A stretch of DNA of 64,000 nucleotides. It comes from Parendozoicomonas callyspongiae. GTDB taxonomy: Bacteria; Pseudomonadota; Gammaproteobacteria; Pseudomonadales; Endozoicomonadaceae. Location of the stretch: positions 149,448-213,447 of the forward strand of contig NZ_JAMFLX010000005.1 in NCBI RefSeq assembly GCF_023502345.1, given 5' to 3'. Below, one piece after another: positions 45,218-54,917 of the stretch. A program made the translations under genes and the position numbers. The notes under the pieces were generated by a model. It did not search any database. It was not told where the DNA came from and saw only the letters and a list, made by a program, of their open reading frames with translations. Position 1 is the first letter of the stretch, and every line of letters begins with the position of its first letter.

Positions 45218-46030
45218 ATGACCCTGAAAGAAACCCTGAGCAACAGCCTTTCACGACTGAGAAAGAACGCTCCTCTTGTTCACTCAATCACCAACTCCGT
45301 GGTGATGAACAATACCGCTAACGCCCTGCTGGCACTGGGTGCCTCGCCGATCATGTCTGATGGCATTGAAGAGATGGCTCCCATGGTAGAGCTGTCCGGC
45401 AGTTTGGTGGTCAATATCGGTACATTGAATGCACGTACCGTGATGGCTATGAAATTTGCTGCCAGTCATGCCCAGACTATCAAGCACCCTTGGGTTCTCG
45501 ACCCTGTCGGTGCAGGTGCAACCCGCTTCCGGCTCGATACCTCCCAGCTCCTCCTGGAATACAACCCTTCTGTAGTAAAAGGCAATGGTTCAGAGATTCT
45601 GACCCTCTTTGCCGGCGAGCAGGGTGGCCGCGGCGTTGACAGCACTCACGATGATATTAAGTCGCTCACCCAGTGTGCCGTTCAGGCCGCAAGGGATCAT
45701 AAGACTGTGATCGCCGCGACTGGCGAAACCGATATTATCACTGATGGTCACCGGGTCGCTTACCTGAAAAACGGTCATCCGATGATGGTCAAGGTCACCG
45801 GCTCCGGCTGCACCTGCGCAGCTCTGGTTGGTGCTTTCCTGGCTACGGAAGATGATCCTTTTCATGCAGCCGTTGCCGCACTGGCCTGTATGAGCATTGC
45901 CGGTCAGCTGGCCTGCCAGAACAGCCGTGGTCCTGGCAGCCTGCAGCTGAATATGCTCGATGAGCTGTATAACCTCAGTGATGAAACGCTTATGCAACAC
46001 CTGTCCATGGAAGATGAAATATGGGAATAA
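45218..46030 (+). CDS. thiM: hydroxyethylthiazole kinase
   Basis: 270 residues. The N-terminal PLVHSITNSVVMNNTANALL and ALGASPIMSDG, then WVLDPVGAGATRFR, VVKGNGSEI and TGSGCTCAALVGAFLA are the ThiM blocks; the usual NASE is NGSE here. It phosphorylates the thiazole alcohol in thiamine salvage, in the cytoplasm. Its 3' end overlaps the ubiT start by 10 bp, so the two are co-translated, an unusual partner for ThiM. No thiD or thiE adjacent. Confidence 0.94.
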   Translation: MTLKETLSNSLSRLRKNAPLVHSITNSVVMNNTANALLALGASPIMSDGIEEMAPMVELSGSLVVNIGTLNARTVMAMKFAASHAQTIKHPWVLDPVGAGATRFRLDTSQLLLEYNPSVVKGNGSEILTLFAGEQGGRGVDSTHDDIKSLTQCAVQAARDHKTVIAATGETDIITDGHRVAYLKNGHPMMVKVTGSGCTCAALVGAFLATEDDPFHAAVAALACMSIAGQLACQNSRGPGSLQLNMLDELYNLSDETLMQHLSMEDEIWE

Positions 46031-46518
46031 CCAACGTTCTGGCTAATCTGCCCCACCCTCCTGCTTCCTGGCTGTTTCAGCCGGTTCGCATGCTTCCTTG
46101 GGAGCTGCGTAACAAACCGATTGAACTGGCAATTAATAAAGCCTTCAGGGAACCTCTGGAAGATGGGGATTTTGATATTCTTAGCCAGCGCTGGCTGCAT
46201 ATCGCTGTCACCGATCTCGAGCTCGATTTCTATATTTCCGAAGATAATGAGTCTCTGGTGATGGGCAGCCCACGTCCGGGAGATGTCACTATTAAAGGTG
46301 ACAGCAGTGCATTTCTCTCCCTGGCAGCCCGCAAGGAAGACCCGGATACCCTGTTCTTCAACCGCAAGCTTGTGATTGAGGGAGATACCGAACTTGGGCT
46401 GGCCCTGAAAAACCTGCTCGACGGTATTGAACTGGATGAGCTGCCTTCAGCCCTGAACTGGGCCATTCAGAAAACAGATGATCTGGTGCGTGCCTGGCAG
46501 ACAGCTGCCAAACACTGA
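46021..46518 (+). CDS. ubiT: anaerobic ubiquinone biosynthesis accessory factor UbiT (SCP2 domain)
   Basis: 165 residues of a single SCP2 sterol-carrier domain. WLHIAVTDLELDFYIS, then VTIKGDSSAFLSLAARKEDP and DTLFFNRKLVIEGDTELGLA, are the YhbT/UbiT signature. UbiT binds the hydrophobic ubiquinone precursors in the oxygen-independent pathway run with UbiU and UbiV, whose genes lie 1.5 kb away on the other strand. The start overlaps thiM by 10 bp. Confidence 0.9.
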   Translation: MGITNVLANLPHPPASWLFQPVRMLPWELRNKPIELAINKAFREPLEDGDFDILSQRWLHIAVTDLELDFYISEDNESLVMGSPRPGDVTIKGDSSAFLSLAARKEDPDTLFFNRKLVIEGDTELGLALKNLLDGIELDELPSALNWAIQKTDDLVRAWQTAAKH

Positions 46519-46753
46519 CTTCAAATCCTCATTCCCAATCTTGGAAGCGTTACGAAAAGTACCTGGACAAGACGGCTGACCACATCGACAGAATCTATGT
46601 CCGGGACTGCTTGTAAACTTACCGGCGTATCGAATGCCGCTATGCCGAAGTCGCAGGGGGCTTAGTTTTTCAAGTTACACATAAAGTAGCCATTGTTTCC
46701 TAAACAGGAAAAATGCCTGTAAAATGCGCGCCTGCATATTGTGAGGTTTAGAG
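46519..46753. other. intergenic region with no recognised element
   Basis: A frame reading KYLDKTADHIDRIYVRDCL (46557-46615) looks coding but short, possibly a transposase or other relic. It cannot be assigned. Confidence 0.3.
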
Positions 46754-46924
46754 ATGTCCAAGTTTGATGAGCGGGTCGAAGAGTTAGTAGCGAAACATCC
46801 GAGTTTAACGAAACTTGAGGCAATAGAGATTATCACCGCAAAAAATGAACGTAAGAAAGCTAAGAGAGCTGAAAAAACAGACAAGATTAATACTAAACGA
46901 GCTAACAAATCTAAAAGAGACTGA
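46754..46924 (+). CDS. 56-residue lysine-rich small protein
   Basis: ATG 46754 follows GAGG at about 7 nt. The product starts MSKFDERVEELVAKHPSLTK and ends in a very basic tail rich in KKAKRAEK and KRANKSKRD. No TM or Cys. The size and basic tail suggest an RNA- or DNA-binding small protein; no family recognised. A strong hairpin follows at 46978-47012. Confidence 0.6.
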   Translation: MSKFDERVEELVAKHPSLTKLEAIEIITAKNERKKAKRAEKTDKINTKRANKSKRD

Positions 46925-46977
46925 GTGTCGCTCGTCGAGTACATAGCAAGTCGATGAGCTTCGTTTTAGCCCTTGCG

Positions 46978-47012
46978 AGGCCACGCCGGATCGTCTGAGT
47001 TGCGCGTGGCCT
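46978..47012. terminator. 9-bp GC-rich hairpin downstream of the small basic protein
   Basis: AGGCCACGC (46978-46986) pairs with GCGTGGCCT (47004-47012), with a 17-nt loop and no U-tract. Confidence 0.5.
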
Positions 47013-47475
47013 GTTGCATATTAAGCATTATGCGTCGCATAGATGAGAGTACTTGTGGTGGGTTTTAGATAGGAGTAATGAACAACCGAACAATCCATTG
47101 CATGGTGTAACTCTAGAAAAGGTTTAATAAGGCTGCAGGAGCATTACGGCTGGGCTGAATTAGCCAAGTTGATCAGTATAAAATATTTTAGAGTGATCCA
47201 TAAATCAAATTATCTCTAAAATATACGACACTCAAGAATTTTCTTTCCTGAAGACGCTTCGAATCCATCTTCAAAATCACTTATAGAACTCGCCTTATCT
47301 GAGAGAACATCATCAATACAACAGCATAATCTATGACCTCACCTCTTACTTCCTCTTCGCACAAGATACAAATCACAACAATTAAATTAAGTAGTTTACG
47401 CAGAAGTCGTGGGCAAACAACGATAATATACGCCGATATTTACCAGCAAAACCAACCTGAATAAGTAGTATACAA
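47013..47475. other. intergenic region without a supported gene
   Basis: About 460 bp, AT-rich toward the right. It probably contains the promoter of the GlcG-like gene (TATAAT-like AATATA near 47425). Nothing else supported. Confidence 0.4.
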
Positions 47476-47952
47476 ATGAACAAGATTATAAAAATTGTTG
47501 CTTCCTGCCTTTTCGCAGCATCAGTAGCATCTTCTGTTTCCGCCGAGGAAACCCGTCCCTATCTTCCATCTGCCACAGCCTTAAAAGGTGTCCAGGCCTG
47601 CCAGACGCTGGCAACCAAGAACAATTGGAATATGGCGATTGTTATCGTTGACCGGGGTGAGAATGTTCTGGCTTCCCTGCGTATGGATGATGCTCTGCCA
47701 GGTGCTTACACCGGGGCAACCTTGAAAGCAACCACAGCACTGTCCTGGTCAACATCAACCGGTAATGTTCTGGAGTTCACCAAGAAGAATCCGCAGTTTA
47801 ACCAGTTCCCCGGTCTGCTGCCGATTGGCGGTGGAGAACCAATATTTTCCGAGAGTGGCAAGCTGATTGGCGCGGTGGGTGTTGCCGGTGGGTATGTTGA
47901 ACATGATGAAGAGTGTGCCAAGGCTGTTGTTGCGAAAATCAGTGAAAAATAA
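47476..47952 (+). CDS. secreted GlcG/HbpS-family protein
   Basis: 158 residues with a Sec signal peptide (IIKIVASCLFAASVASSVSA, cut before EETR). The mature part has the family landmarks ALKGVQACQTLATKNNWNMA, VDRGENVLASLRMDDAL, LKATTALSWSTST, FPGLLPIGGGEPIF and GAVGVAGG. Relatives bind heme or cobalamin-type ligands (HbpS) or accompany glycolate oxidase (GlcG). Periplasmic. Stand-alone gene. Function beyond ligand binding not established. Confidence 0.85.
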   Translation: MNKIIKIVASCLFAASVASSVSAEETRPYLPSATALKGVQACQTLATKNNWNMAIVIVDRGENVLASLRMDDALPGAYTGATLKATTALSWSTSTGNVLEFTKKNPQFNQFPGLLPIGGGEPIFSESGKLIGAVGVAGGYVEHDEECAKAVVAKISEK

Positions 47953-48040
47953 CCTGCTTCTTTCTTAACACGTTTTCTGAATAGACTGCACTGATAGTGC
48001 AGTCTCTCTCAGCCTTAGAATCCCTTTTACAGAACTCCTG

Positions 48041-48940
48041 CTATCGGGGAGATATATCCACCAGCGGCACCATACCGGACTGTCCATACCAATAACCGGC
48101 ACAGCTGCCACCAGGATGATCAGCCACAGTCGCCTTTTCGCCCTGAATACGCTCATGGAAAGCTGCAACAACTTCAGCTGTACCGGAAGCCTGCGGCGAA
48201 ATACGCAGGGCATCGACACCAAGTTCCATCATCTCGGGCACAGCCTCCAGCAGATTCAGACAACGGCCTGACTGGGTCTGAATACCATTCAAAGTAAAGA
48301 CCCGCTCACCCTCCTGACTGTAAACCGGCAAGCCATCTGGATAATCCAGGCAGACCAGCCCGCACCGATCCTTGGGCAGATCAAAGGAGCGTGCGGTAAA
48401 GCAACGGGCAGACGCGGCAAGAGGCATCAGGCCCCAGGCAAAGACTTCGGTTTTAAACCTGTCAGAAATTCCCAGCTGTTCGGCATGCTGAAGAATTTCC
48501 CTTAAATCATTGGAAGACAATTCCAGCGGCAGAACCCAGCGTTCCAGTCCGCAGTCCGTCATCTCCTTAAGAGAGCAACCGTTATAGATATTGACCATGG
48601 GCCCGGTAGTAAACGGTACACCAGCCTCGGACAGAATCTGGGCTGCGGCCATATCATTGGCTTCCACAGTAAACTGGCAGCTTTCACAGATACGTTTCAG
48701 CATCGCCAGCTCTGAGCTGGCTTCCAGCAGCCCCATGGTGGAAAGAACCACGGTTTTGCCTGCGGCTTTCAGCTGTTCAGCAATCTCCAGCCAGTCATCC
48801 AGACGTATTTCCCGGCGTTTGCTGCAGACGGTTTCTCCCAGGTACACCCGGTCAACGGGCCATTCGGTCACGTCTTTATAAAATTCCTGAACCTTCTGTT
48901 TGGGCCAGAAGTACAGCAGCGGTCCTAATGTCAGTTCCAT
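48041..48940 (-). CDS. ubiV: oxygen-independent ubiquinone hydroxylation protein UbiV
   Basis: 299 residues from ATG 48940, which has AGGAGGT 7 nt upstream; the longer frame to 49027 would overlap ubiU and has no RBS. Peptidase U32-like fold: MELTLGPLLYFWPK, VYLGETVCSKRRE and the downstream ARCFTARSFDLPKDRCGLVC provide the four cysteines expected to bind a 4Fe-4S cluster. With UbiU it hydroxylates the ubiquinone ring without O2, using prephenate. Lies 11 bp after ubiU. Confidence 0.93.
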   Translation of the reverse strand: MELTLGPLLYFWPKQKVQEFYKDVTEWPVDRVYLGETVCSKRREIRLDDWLEIAEQLKAAGKTVVLSTMGLLEASSELAMLKRICESCQFTVEANDMAAAQILSEAGVPFTTGPMVNIYNGCSLKEMTDCGLERWVLPLELSSNDLREILQHAEQLGISDRFKTEVFAWGLMPLAASARCFTARSFDLPKDRCGLVCLDYPDGLPVYSQEGERVFTLNGIQTQSGRCLNLLEAVPEMMELGVDALRISPQASGTAEVVAAFHERIQGEKATVADHPGGSCAGYWYGQSGMVPLVDISPR

Positions 48941-48951
48941 AGCCAAACCTC

Positions 48952-49947
48952 CTACTGCCAGGCCCGGTGATAAGCGCCGAGTGTTGTCTGACAACCTTCG
49001 GACAACCCAGCCAGTACCTTGCGCCACTCATCTTTTGCAGCAAACCCTTCCGGATTGCGCTTGTAACTGTCCAGTGCTTCACGCCATACCCGGGTCACTT
49101 CCGCAGTATAGGCCGGGCTGCGCTGACGCCCTTCAATTTTCACGGCAGTCACACCAGCCTGAACCAGCTCAGGGATCATATCCATGGTGTTCAGACTGGT
49201 TGGTTCTTCGAGGGCGTGGCAGGTCTTGTCGTTAACCTTGTAGCGACCTTTGCACAGGGTCGGGTAACCGGCATTTTCTCCGGGGCCAAAACGGTCAATC
49301 AGGATGCCGTTCAGGCGGGTATCCATACGGGCACCGTCTTCTTCCCAGCGCACATACTTGGCGGGAGAACAGGCACCAACAGTGTTGGGGGATTCCGAGG
49401 TCAGGTAGGAAGAGAGCCAGCAGCGCCCTTCCGCCATAATGCAGAGGCTGCCAAATGCAAACACTTCCAGCTCTACCGGGCTCTTTTCCGCCAGCGCCTG
49501 AACCTGGGAAAGAGAGAGTACCCGGGGAAGAACAGCGCGGCTTACGCCAAAACGTTTCTGGTAAAACTCCAGGCTGGCGGTATTGGTGGCACTGGCCTGT
49601 ACCGACAGATGACGGCGAACGTCAGGATGATGATCACGGATATAAGCCAGCACACCGGGGTCGGCAGCAATAATGGCATGAGCTCCCAGACCGGCAGCTG
49701 CATCAACAGAGGCGTGCCAGCGTTCCATTCCCTGGGGGCGTGGAAACGTATTAATGGCAACCAGAACCTTTACCCCCTTGTCACGAGCATAGGTTAAGGC
49801 CTGCCGGGCTTTTTTCTCATTAAAATTCAGTCCAGCAAAATGGCGCGCATTGGTATCATCACGAAAACCGATATAGACGGCATCGGCTCCGTTATCGACA
49901 GCGGCCTTAAGTGCCGGCAGACTCCCTGCCGGACAAACCAGTTCCAT
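48952..49947 (-). CDS. ubiU: oxygen-independent ubiquinone hydroxylation protein UbiU
   Basis: 331 residues, the family length. MELVCPAGSLPALKAAVDNG and DAVYIGFRDDTNARHFAGLN open the U32-type barrel. GSLCIMAEGRCWLSSYLT, then TVGACSPAKYVR and a later TLCKGRY supply the 4Fe-4S cysteines. It acts as a heterodimer with UbiV. Operon ubiU-ubiV; ubiT is on the other strand. In enterics the three genes are close together, so the separation here is a rearrangement. Confidence 0.95.
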   Translation of the reverse strand: MELVCPAGSLPALKAAVDNGADAVYIGFRDDTNARHFAGLNFNEKKARQALTYARDKGVKVLVAINTFPRPQGMERWHASVDAAAGLGAHAIIAADPGVLAYIRDHHPDVRRHLSVQASATNTASLEFYQKRFGVSRAVLPRVLSLSQVQALAEKSPVELEVFAFGSLCIMAEGRCWLSSYLTSESPNTVGACSPAKYVRWEEDGARMDTRLNGILIDRFGPGENAGYPTLCKGRYKVNDKTCHALEEPTSLNTMDMIPELVQAGVTAVKIEGRQRSPAYTAEVTRVWREALDSYKRNPEGFAAKDEWRKVLAGLSEGCQTTLGAYHRAWQ

Positions 49948-50108
49948 GAAGCATCAACCCCCTAGTCAGACACAATTCGAAAAATTCCAAGGATTCTAAC
50001 AACGCGCCTCCCGACACGTATTGATAACAGTCAACCTTGTAATAACCGAGAACTGTTTACCATCTTTATCAGATATCTGGATCAGGAAGCGGGCATGTCA
50101 CGCGATAT

Positions 50109-50678
50109 TTACCGAAGCGGGAAGGTTTCCATTATGCGGTAGCGGGCACCATCCGGACGCAACTCACTTTGCACTAACGCCAGTTCTGCAACATTGAACC
50201 GGTAACCCGGAATCTGCCAGGGCAGAATGGATAAAGGACGACTCAAGGAACGGGCCAGGGTGACATGGGGACGAAACAGCCGTTGTTCCGGCGTGTATCC
50301 GGCCTGACAGGAAACCCGTTCACAGACCCTGTTCAGATCATTCATACGACGGCCAGAGTGCAATGTCAGCGTCATAATCCGGGGATGGTTATCACTGGGA
50401 AAATACTGCACTCCCCCGCTCATTGATATAAAGGAGTGAAAGCCTTCCAGTTCGTGCCGCAGGCCTTCTTTTATCTTCTCCAGCTGTTCGGCAGAGCTGT
50501 CCCCGAGAAAGCGCAGGGTCAGGTGAAAGTTCTGGGGTGGCGTCCAGCGAACCGGGCTTTCATCCCAGCCCTGCAGACGCTTTACTTTCTTGTGCAGCAG
50601 GGCTGCGGTATCGAGCGGCAATATGTAAGCAATAAAGGCGCGTATACCTTGACTCGCTGGGTTTGTGTCGTGACTCAT
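50109..50678 (-). CDS. thpR: RNA 2',3'-cyclic phosphodiesterase ThpR
   Basis: 189 residues of the 2H phosphoesterase fold with the two catalytic H-x-T-x motifs HLTLRFLG (near residue 52) and HVTLARS (near 140). It begins RAFIAYILPLD, as in LigT/ThpR. It opens 2',3'-cyclic phosphate ends on RNA; the physiological substrate is uncertain. It lies 16 bp downstream of menE and is probably the last gene of the men transcript. Confidence 0.92.
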   Translation of the reverse strand: MSHDTNPASQGIRAFIAYILPLDTAALLHKKVKRLQGWDESPVRWTPPQNFHLTLRFLGDSSAEQLEKIKEGLRHELEGFHSFISMSGGVQYFPSDNHPRIMTLTLHSGRRMNDLNRVCERVSCQAGYTPEQRLFRPHVTLARSLSRPLSILPWQIPGYRFNVAELALVQSELRPDGARYRIMETFPLR

Positions 50679-50694
50679 GGAACTTCTTTAATAA

Positions 50695-52158
50695 TTATTC
50701 ACGGCCTTGGTGGCCAGTGTTCAGGCAGGATAAAATCTGCCCGGCAGTTTCTGCCATGGTGACTCTGCTGACTTTTAAACCACTCTCTTTCTGTTCGCAA
50801 GGCCATGGCAGGAAATGATCCGGAACCATAAAACCAGGCAGCAGGTCTCGCAGATGCCTGCTCCATAACAGCGGGTAAAAGTCTTCTTTTTTGCAATCAA
50901 TAAATGCCACGGGGCGCTGTCCGAATTCCTGGCAGAACAGAGGAACCACAACAGCCCGATATATCTCTTCACGACCAAGCAGCGCCCGCTCGATGGTTTC
51001 CGGCTGGATATTCTCCCCTCCGGAAATAAACTGACTGTCACAGCGTCCGGCCACCTGCAGATGACCATCAACCCAGTGACCACGATCACCGGTCAGAAAC
51101 CAGCCACCTTCAGTCAGCGGAAGCCTGAGAGCACCCTTTGACCAATACCCTTTAAACAGGGAAGGCCCGCGGAAGGTGATTTCGCCGTCTTCGGTCAGCT
51201 TTATCTCAACATTTCCCAGAGGCTGCCCGGACGTTAAGGCTCCCACCTCCAGAAAAAGTGGTTCACCGGTGCATACCTGAGAGCTGGTTTCAGTCATACC
51301 ATAGGTGGTCAGCAGCCTGACACCCTGCTTTCTGCAGCGCTCTGCTACATCTGCAGAGACATAGCCACCGCCCACCAGCAATGTTTTTACCGATGTTTCC
51401 TGAAAACTGAACTCAACAGTTTCCAGCAATCTGTAAAGCTGGGTGTTCACCAGTGATAAATGAGTGACCTTTCGTCGTACGAGTGTCTGCGTCAGCTGAC
51501 GACGATGATCCGGAAACACCACCTGGGCTCCGGCCAGAACACAGCGAAACAAAATAGCCAGCCCGCCAATATGATAAAGCGGCAGTGATAAAAGCCAGCC
51601 ATCATTCGGCTCCAGAGAAATAATGCCTGCTGATGCCCTGGCACTGGCCCGGTGACAGGAGAAGTTAAACGCCGCCGCCTTGGGAAAACCGCTGCTGCCG
51701 GATGTCATGACCAGATTGCAGATACGCTGTTCATCCCAGTGAAACGCTGTCAGCTCTCCCTGGATATGACCGAGCTGGATATGAGCAAGATTAGTGGGGA
51801 GCCTGATATCTCCCTGCCATTCGCTGTAAGGCTCACCGCTCTCACTCCAGAAAGCCCTGGCACCGATCTCTTCAGCAATCCCCCTGAGCCTGGCCCTTGG
51901 GAAAGCAGGATTTACCGGAACAATAATGATTCCTGCCCGAAGGCAGGCGAAAATCAAAACCACCAGCATTGGGCTGTTGGCTCCCGCTGCCAGCAGAACA
52001 TCGCCCTGCTTCAGGCCAAGATCCAGCAGATCGGAGGCCATTCGTGTAATACGGTTGTTCAGTTCATGGTAAGACCAGAACAGGTCTCCAGCCATCACAG
52101 CAACGGCACCCGGATTCACCTCTGCCTGCTGCTGAATGGGACATCCCTTCTCACTCAT
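50695..52158 (-). CDS. menE: o-succinylbenzoate-CoA ligase MenE
   Basis: 487 residues of the acyl-adenylate-forming family. MTSGSSGFPKAAAF is the ATP loop, LLTTYGMTETSSQVC the A5 motif, GGWFLTGDRGHW the A7 motif and GGENIQPETIERALL the hinge motif. The C-terminal Lys lies in KESGLKVSR. It activates OSB to OSB-CoA in menaquinone synthesis. It overlaps menC by 8 bp. Confidence 0.95.
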   Translation of the reverse strand: MSEKGCPIQQQAEVNPGAVAVMAGDLFWSYHELNNRITRMASDLLDLGLKQGDVLLAAGANSPMLVVLIFACLRAGIIIVPVNPAFPRARLRGIAEEIGARAFWSESGEPYSEWQGDIRLPTNLAHIQLGHIQGELTAFHWDEQRICNLVMTSGSSGFPKAAAFNFSCHRASARASAGIISLEPNDGWLLSLPLYHIGGLAILFRCVLAGAQVVFPDHRRQLTQTLVRRKVTHLSLVNTQLYRLLETVEFSFQETSVKTLLVGGGYVSADVAERCRKQGVRLLTTYGMTETSSQVCTGEPLFLEVGALTSGQPLGNVEIKLTEDGEITFRGPSLFKGYWSKGALRLPLTEGGWFLTGDRGHWVDGHLQVAGRCDSQFISGGENIQPETIERALLGREEIYRAVVVPLFCQEFGQRPVAFIDCKKEDFYPLLWSRHLRDLLPGFMVPDHFLPWPCEQKESGLKVSRVTMAETAGQILSCLNTGHQGRE

Positions 52159-53185
52159 GACTTGACCACAATATCTTCAAATCCTTTTCACCTGAAACCG
52201 GATAATGACCAGCAGATTGCACCGCCGGAGGCTTGATCAGCCACTGACGATAGGTTGAGAGCGTATCCAGCCCCGGCGCCGTTTCCGGTGCCTGCTGCCC
52301 GGCCAGCTCGGTAAGAAAATCAATACCAATATTGCTTTCATAGGAGGAACTGACCACCAGCTGCAGGTTGTTCTCCCTGGCCAGCTGGGCCAGTCGCCGA
52401 CAGCGCAGAACACCACCGGCAAGCGTCGGTTTAACCACCAGAGCATTGAGACCGGTAAACAGTTCCGGCATGCGGTAATGCCCCTGCAGACTCTCATCAA
52501 GAGCGATGGGCAGATTACTCTGTTCGGCAAAGTCGGGAAGCAGGCGCTGATCAGTCAACGGCTCCTCGATAAAATCCATACGGCTTATACGACCAGGATC
52601 GATTGCTTTTGCAAACGCCATGGCATCACACCAGGACCAGCCACGATTGGCATCAACCCGGATTTTCACCTGTTCAGGGAGCAGTTTGTCCAGCATCTGA
52701 AACAGCTCGATATCCTGGGCTACTGATTGCCTGGCTACCTTAATCTTTATACGGGTTAACGATGAGTTAACATCCAGTGCCTGAGTCTGACCGACTATCT
52801 CTTCATTGCTGCCCGACAACAGTGCGCATGGTGGCAGATCAAGGGTGTGATAATCGGAATGCAGTAACTGGCTGGCTGCCGATTCGACAGCAAAGGCAAC
52901 GGACGAGGAATATTTCCCGGCCGTTGCAATCATACCCTGCTGCTGTACTGTTTCCAGACAACCCGGACTCACTGCCAGCCAGCGGGCGTAATCAATCAGC
53001 TGTCGCTGGGCAATATCCAGGGTCTCGCAACTGAAACCGGGCAGGGGCGCACAATCCCCGTAAGCCAGATAACCATTGCTATCTTCGAGCTTCAGCAGCA
53101 ATCCTTCCCGAACACCCGGAGGACAGCCCGGCAGGCTGCCTTCCAGTTTCAGGGAGTAGGCTGCAACAGATACAGCTTTCAGCAT
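52151..53185 (-). CDS. menC: o-succinylbenzoate synthase MenC
   Basis: 344 residues of the enolase superfamily. Catalytic KxK in LTRIKIKVAR, metal ligands in RVDANRGWS, FIEEPL and ALDESLQGH, and the second Lys in ALVVKPTLAGG. It dehydrates SHCHC to OSB. Located between menB and menE. Confidence 0.95.
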   Translation of the reverse strand: MLKAVSVAAYSLKLEGSLPGCPPGVREGLLLKLEDSNGYLAYGDCAPLPGFSCETLDIAQRQLIDYARWLAVSPGCLETVQQQGMIATAGKYSSSVAFAVESAASQLLHSDYHTLDLPPCALLSGSNEEIVGQTQALDVNSSLTRIKIKVARQSVAQDIELFQMLDKLLPEQVKIRVDANRGWSWCDAMAFAKAIDPGRISRMDFIEEPLTDQRLLPDFAEQSNLPIALDESLQGHYRMPELFTGLNALVVKPTLAGGVLRCRRLAQLARENNLQLVVSSSYESNIGIDFLTELAGQQAPETAPGLDTLSTYRQWLIKPPAVQSAGHYPVSGEKDLKILWSSHE

Positions 53186-53202
53186 TATTTACATCTGTAA
53201 AA

Positions 53203-54045
53203 TCAGGGGTTACGACCAAAACGGCTGAAGTCAGGATCACGCTTCTCTACGAAAGCGTTACGACCTTCCTGGCCTTCTTCAGTCATGTAGAACAGCATGG
53301 TGGCATTGCCCGCCAGCTCCTGCAGACCGGCCTGACCATCGCAGTCGGCATTCAGGGCAGACTTCAGGCAGCGCAGGGCCAGAGGAGAGTTGCGCAGCAT
53401 GTCGCGACACCATTCCACGGTCACTTCTTCCAGCTCTTCCAGGGGAACAACGGTGTTTACCAGGCCCATATCCAGTGCGTCCCTGGCGTTGTACTGACGA
53501 CACAGGAACCAGATTTCACGGGCTTTCTTCTGGCCAACCAGACGGGCCATATAGCTGGCCCCAAAGCCACCATCAAAGGAACCGACTTTAGGGCCGGTTT
53601 GACCAAAGACAGCATTTTCGGCAGCAATGGTCAGGTCACAGATCATATGCAGAACGTGACCACCACCGATGGCATAGCCAGCCACCATGGCCACAACAGG
53701 CTTCGGACACGTGCGAATCTGGCGCTGCAGATCAAGAACATTCAGGTGGTGAACACCTTTATCATCCTTGTAGCCGGAATCACCGCGTACCTTCTGGTCA
53801 CCACCAGAGCAGAACGCCTTACCACCAAAGCCACAGAAAATAATAACGCCGACTTCACTGTCACGGCGGGCATCATCCAGTGCCTTCTGCATTTCCATCA
53901 CGGTCAGGGGGCGGAACGCATTATGTACCCGCGGACGGTTAATGGTGATCCGGGCAATCCCCTCCGCCTTGTGATAGAGAATATCTTCGTATCCTGAAGA
54001 AAAGTCGGTCCAGTCCAGAGCGTCGCGAATGGGAGATGTATTCAT
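53203..54045 (-). CDS. menB: 1,4-dihydroxy-2-naphthoyl-CoA synthase MenB
   Basis: 280 residues from ATG 54045 (the open frame extends to 54114 into the menH end, but [12 protein letters not shown] is the natural start). Crotonase fold: [20 protein letters not shown], the oxyanion-hole region [32 protein letters not shown], and [20 protein letters not shown], a very conserved MenB block. It cyclises OSB-CoA to DHNA-CoA. Confidence 0.96.
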   Translation of the reverse strand: MNTSPIRDALDWTDFSSGYEDILYHKAEGIARITINRPRVHNAFRPLTVMEMQKALDDARRDSEVGVIIFCGFGGKAFCSGGDQKVRGDSGYKDDKGVHHLNVLDLQRQIRTCPKPVVAMVAGYAIGGGHVLHMICDLTIAAENAVFGQTGPKVGSFDGGFGASYMARLVGQKKAREIWFLCRQYNARDALDMGLVNTVVPLEELEEVTVEWCRDMLRNSPLALRCLKSALNADCDGQAGLQELAGNATMLFYMTEEGQEGRNAFVEKRDPDFSRFGRNP

Positions 54046-54098
54046 GGATCTTATTTCAGGTTGGTTACAACTGATCAGTATCTGAGTACCTGTCGGGC

Positions 54099-54917
54099 TT
54101 AACCCTTCAGGCACTCTGCACTGAATAAGGAAACTAAAAAGTCTTTCGGATTATCACGGTGTGCATTATGGCCTGCATCTGCGACTACTGCCTTGCAGAC
54201 CTTACCGTTTTTTTTAAAAGCTTCTTTTTTAAGAGCTTCAGCAATGGCGAGAAATTTATTATCCCGCTCACCCACAATGTATACGACATTGCATGTTAAT
54301 TGGCTGGATACATGCCACCAGTCCGACTGTCTGCCAAGACTGAGCAGGTCCATGGCGTCTGCCAGCAGACTGCCATCGTTATCTATGCTGCGCTGTTTGA
54401 CCAGCTTATTACGCTGCTCTTCGGTTAACGAAGAAAAAACCGGCTGCCTGTACCAGTCCTTCAAAACATCCTTAAGAGGTTCTGCGCGGAAACGCTGACT
54501 CCAGCGGCTGTCGCTATCTATGCGCTCCTGCCGTTCCCGCTCTGTCTTTAAGCCGGGGTTGGCCCCTTCAAGGATTAACAGTTCAACATCATCCGGGTAA
54601 TGGCTGGCAAACCCGAGAGCGATGCGCCCTCCCAGGGAGTAGCCCATAACGGTGGCCGGAAGCAGACCTTCCTCCGAAAGAAGACGGTGCACTCTATCAG
54701 AAATCCCGGCAAATGCATCAGCTTCAGCAGAAATTTCATCGGAGAATCCACCACTACTACCATGACCGGGCAGATCAATGGTGTAGCAATGATATTTGTT
54801 TTTCAGCTCAGGAAGGACTGATAGCCAGTCATCACCCGAACCCAGAAATCCATGCAGAAGAATTAATGGTGAACCCTGTCCGCCATGGTCAACAAGGCTC
54901 AGCCCGTGGCTCAGCAT
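54099..54917 (-). CDS. menH: SHCHC synthase MenH (alpha/beta hydrolase)
   Basis: About 272 residues from ATG 54917, which overlaps the menD stop by 7 bp. Alpha/beta hydrolase landmarks: [14 protein letters not shown], the nucleophile elbow [12 protein letters not shown] and the catalytic His in [11 protein letters not shown]. It eliminates pyruvate from SEPHCHC. The TAA stop lies in CCTGTCGGGCTTAA (plus strand, 54089-54102), the same 14-mer as the end of the palindromic element at 58073, so the 3' end may be a transposon footprint. Confidence 0.92.
   Translation of the reverse strand: MLSHGLSLVDHGGQGSPLILLHGFLGSGDDWLSVLPELKNKYHCYTIDLPGHGSSGGFSDEISAEADAFAGISDRVHRLLSEEGLLPATVMGYSLGGRIALGFASHYPDDVELLILEGANPGLKTERERQERIDSDSRWSQRFRAEPLKDVLKDWYRQPVFSSLTEEQRNKLVKQRSIDNDGSLLADAMDLLSLGRQSDWWHVSSQLTCNVVYIVGERDNKFLAIAEALKKEAFKKNGKVCKAVVADAGHNAHRDNPKDFLVSLFSAECLKG

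Noticed and set aside
48967..49797. 276-codon plus-strand frame opposite ubiU
   Set aside because: Antisense of UbiU with its full set of Fe-S cysteines; no independent support.
49948..50108. extra gene between ubiU and thpR
   Set aside because: Only about 160 bp with no frame having a start and RBS.
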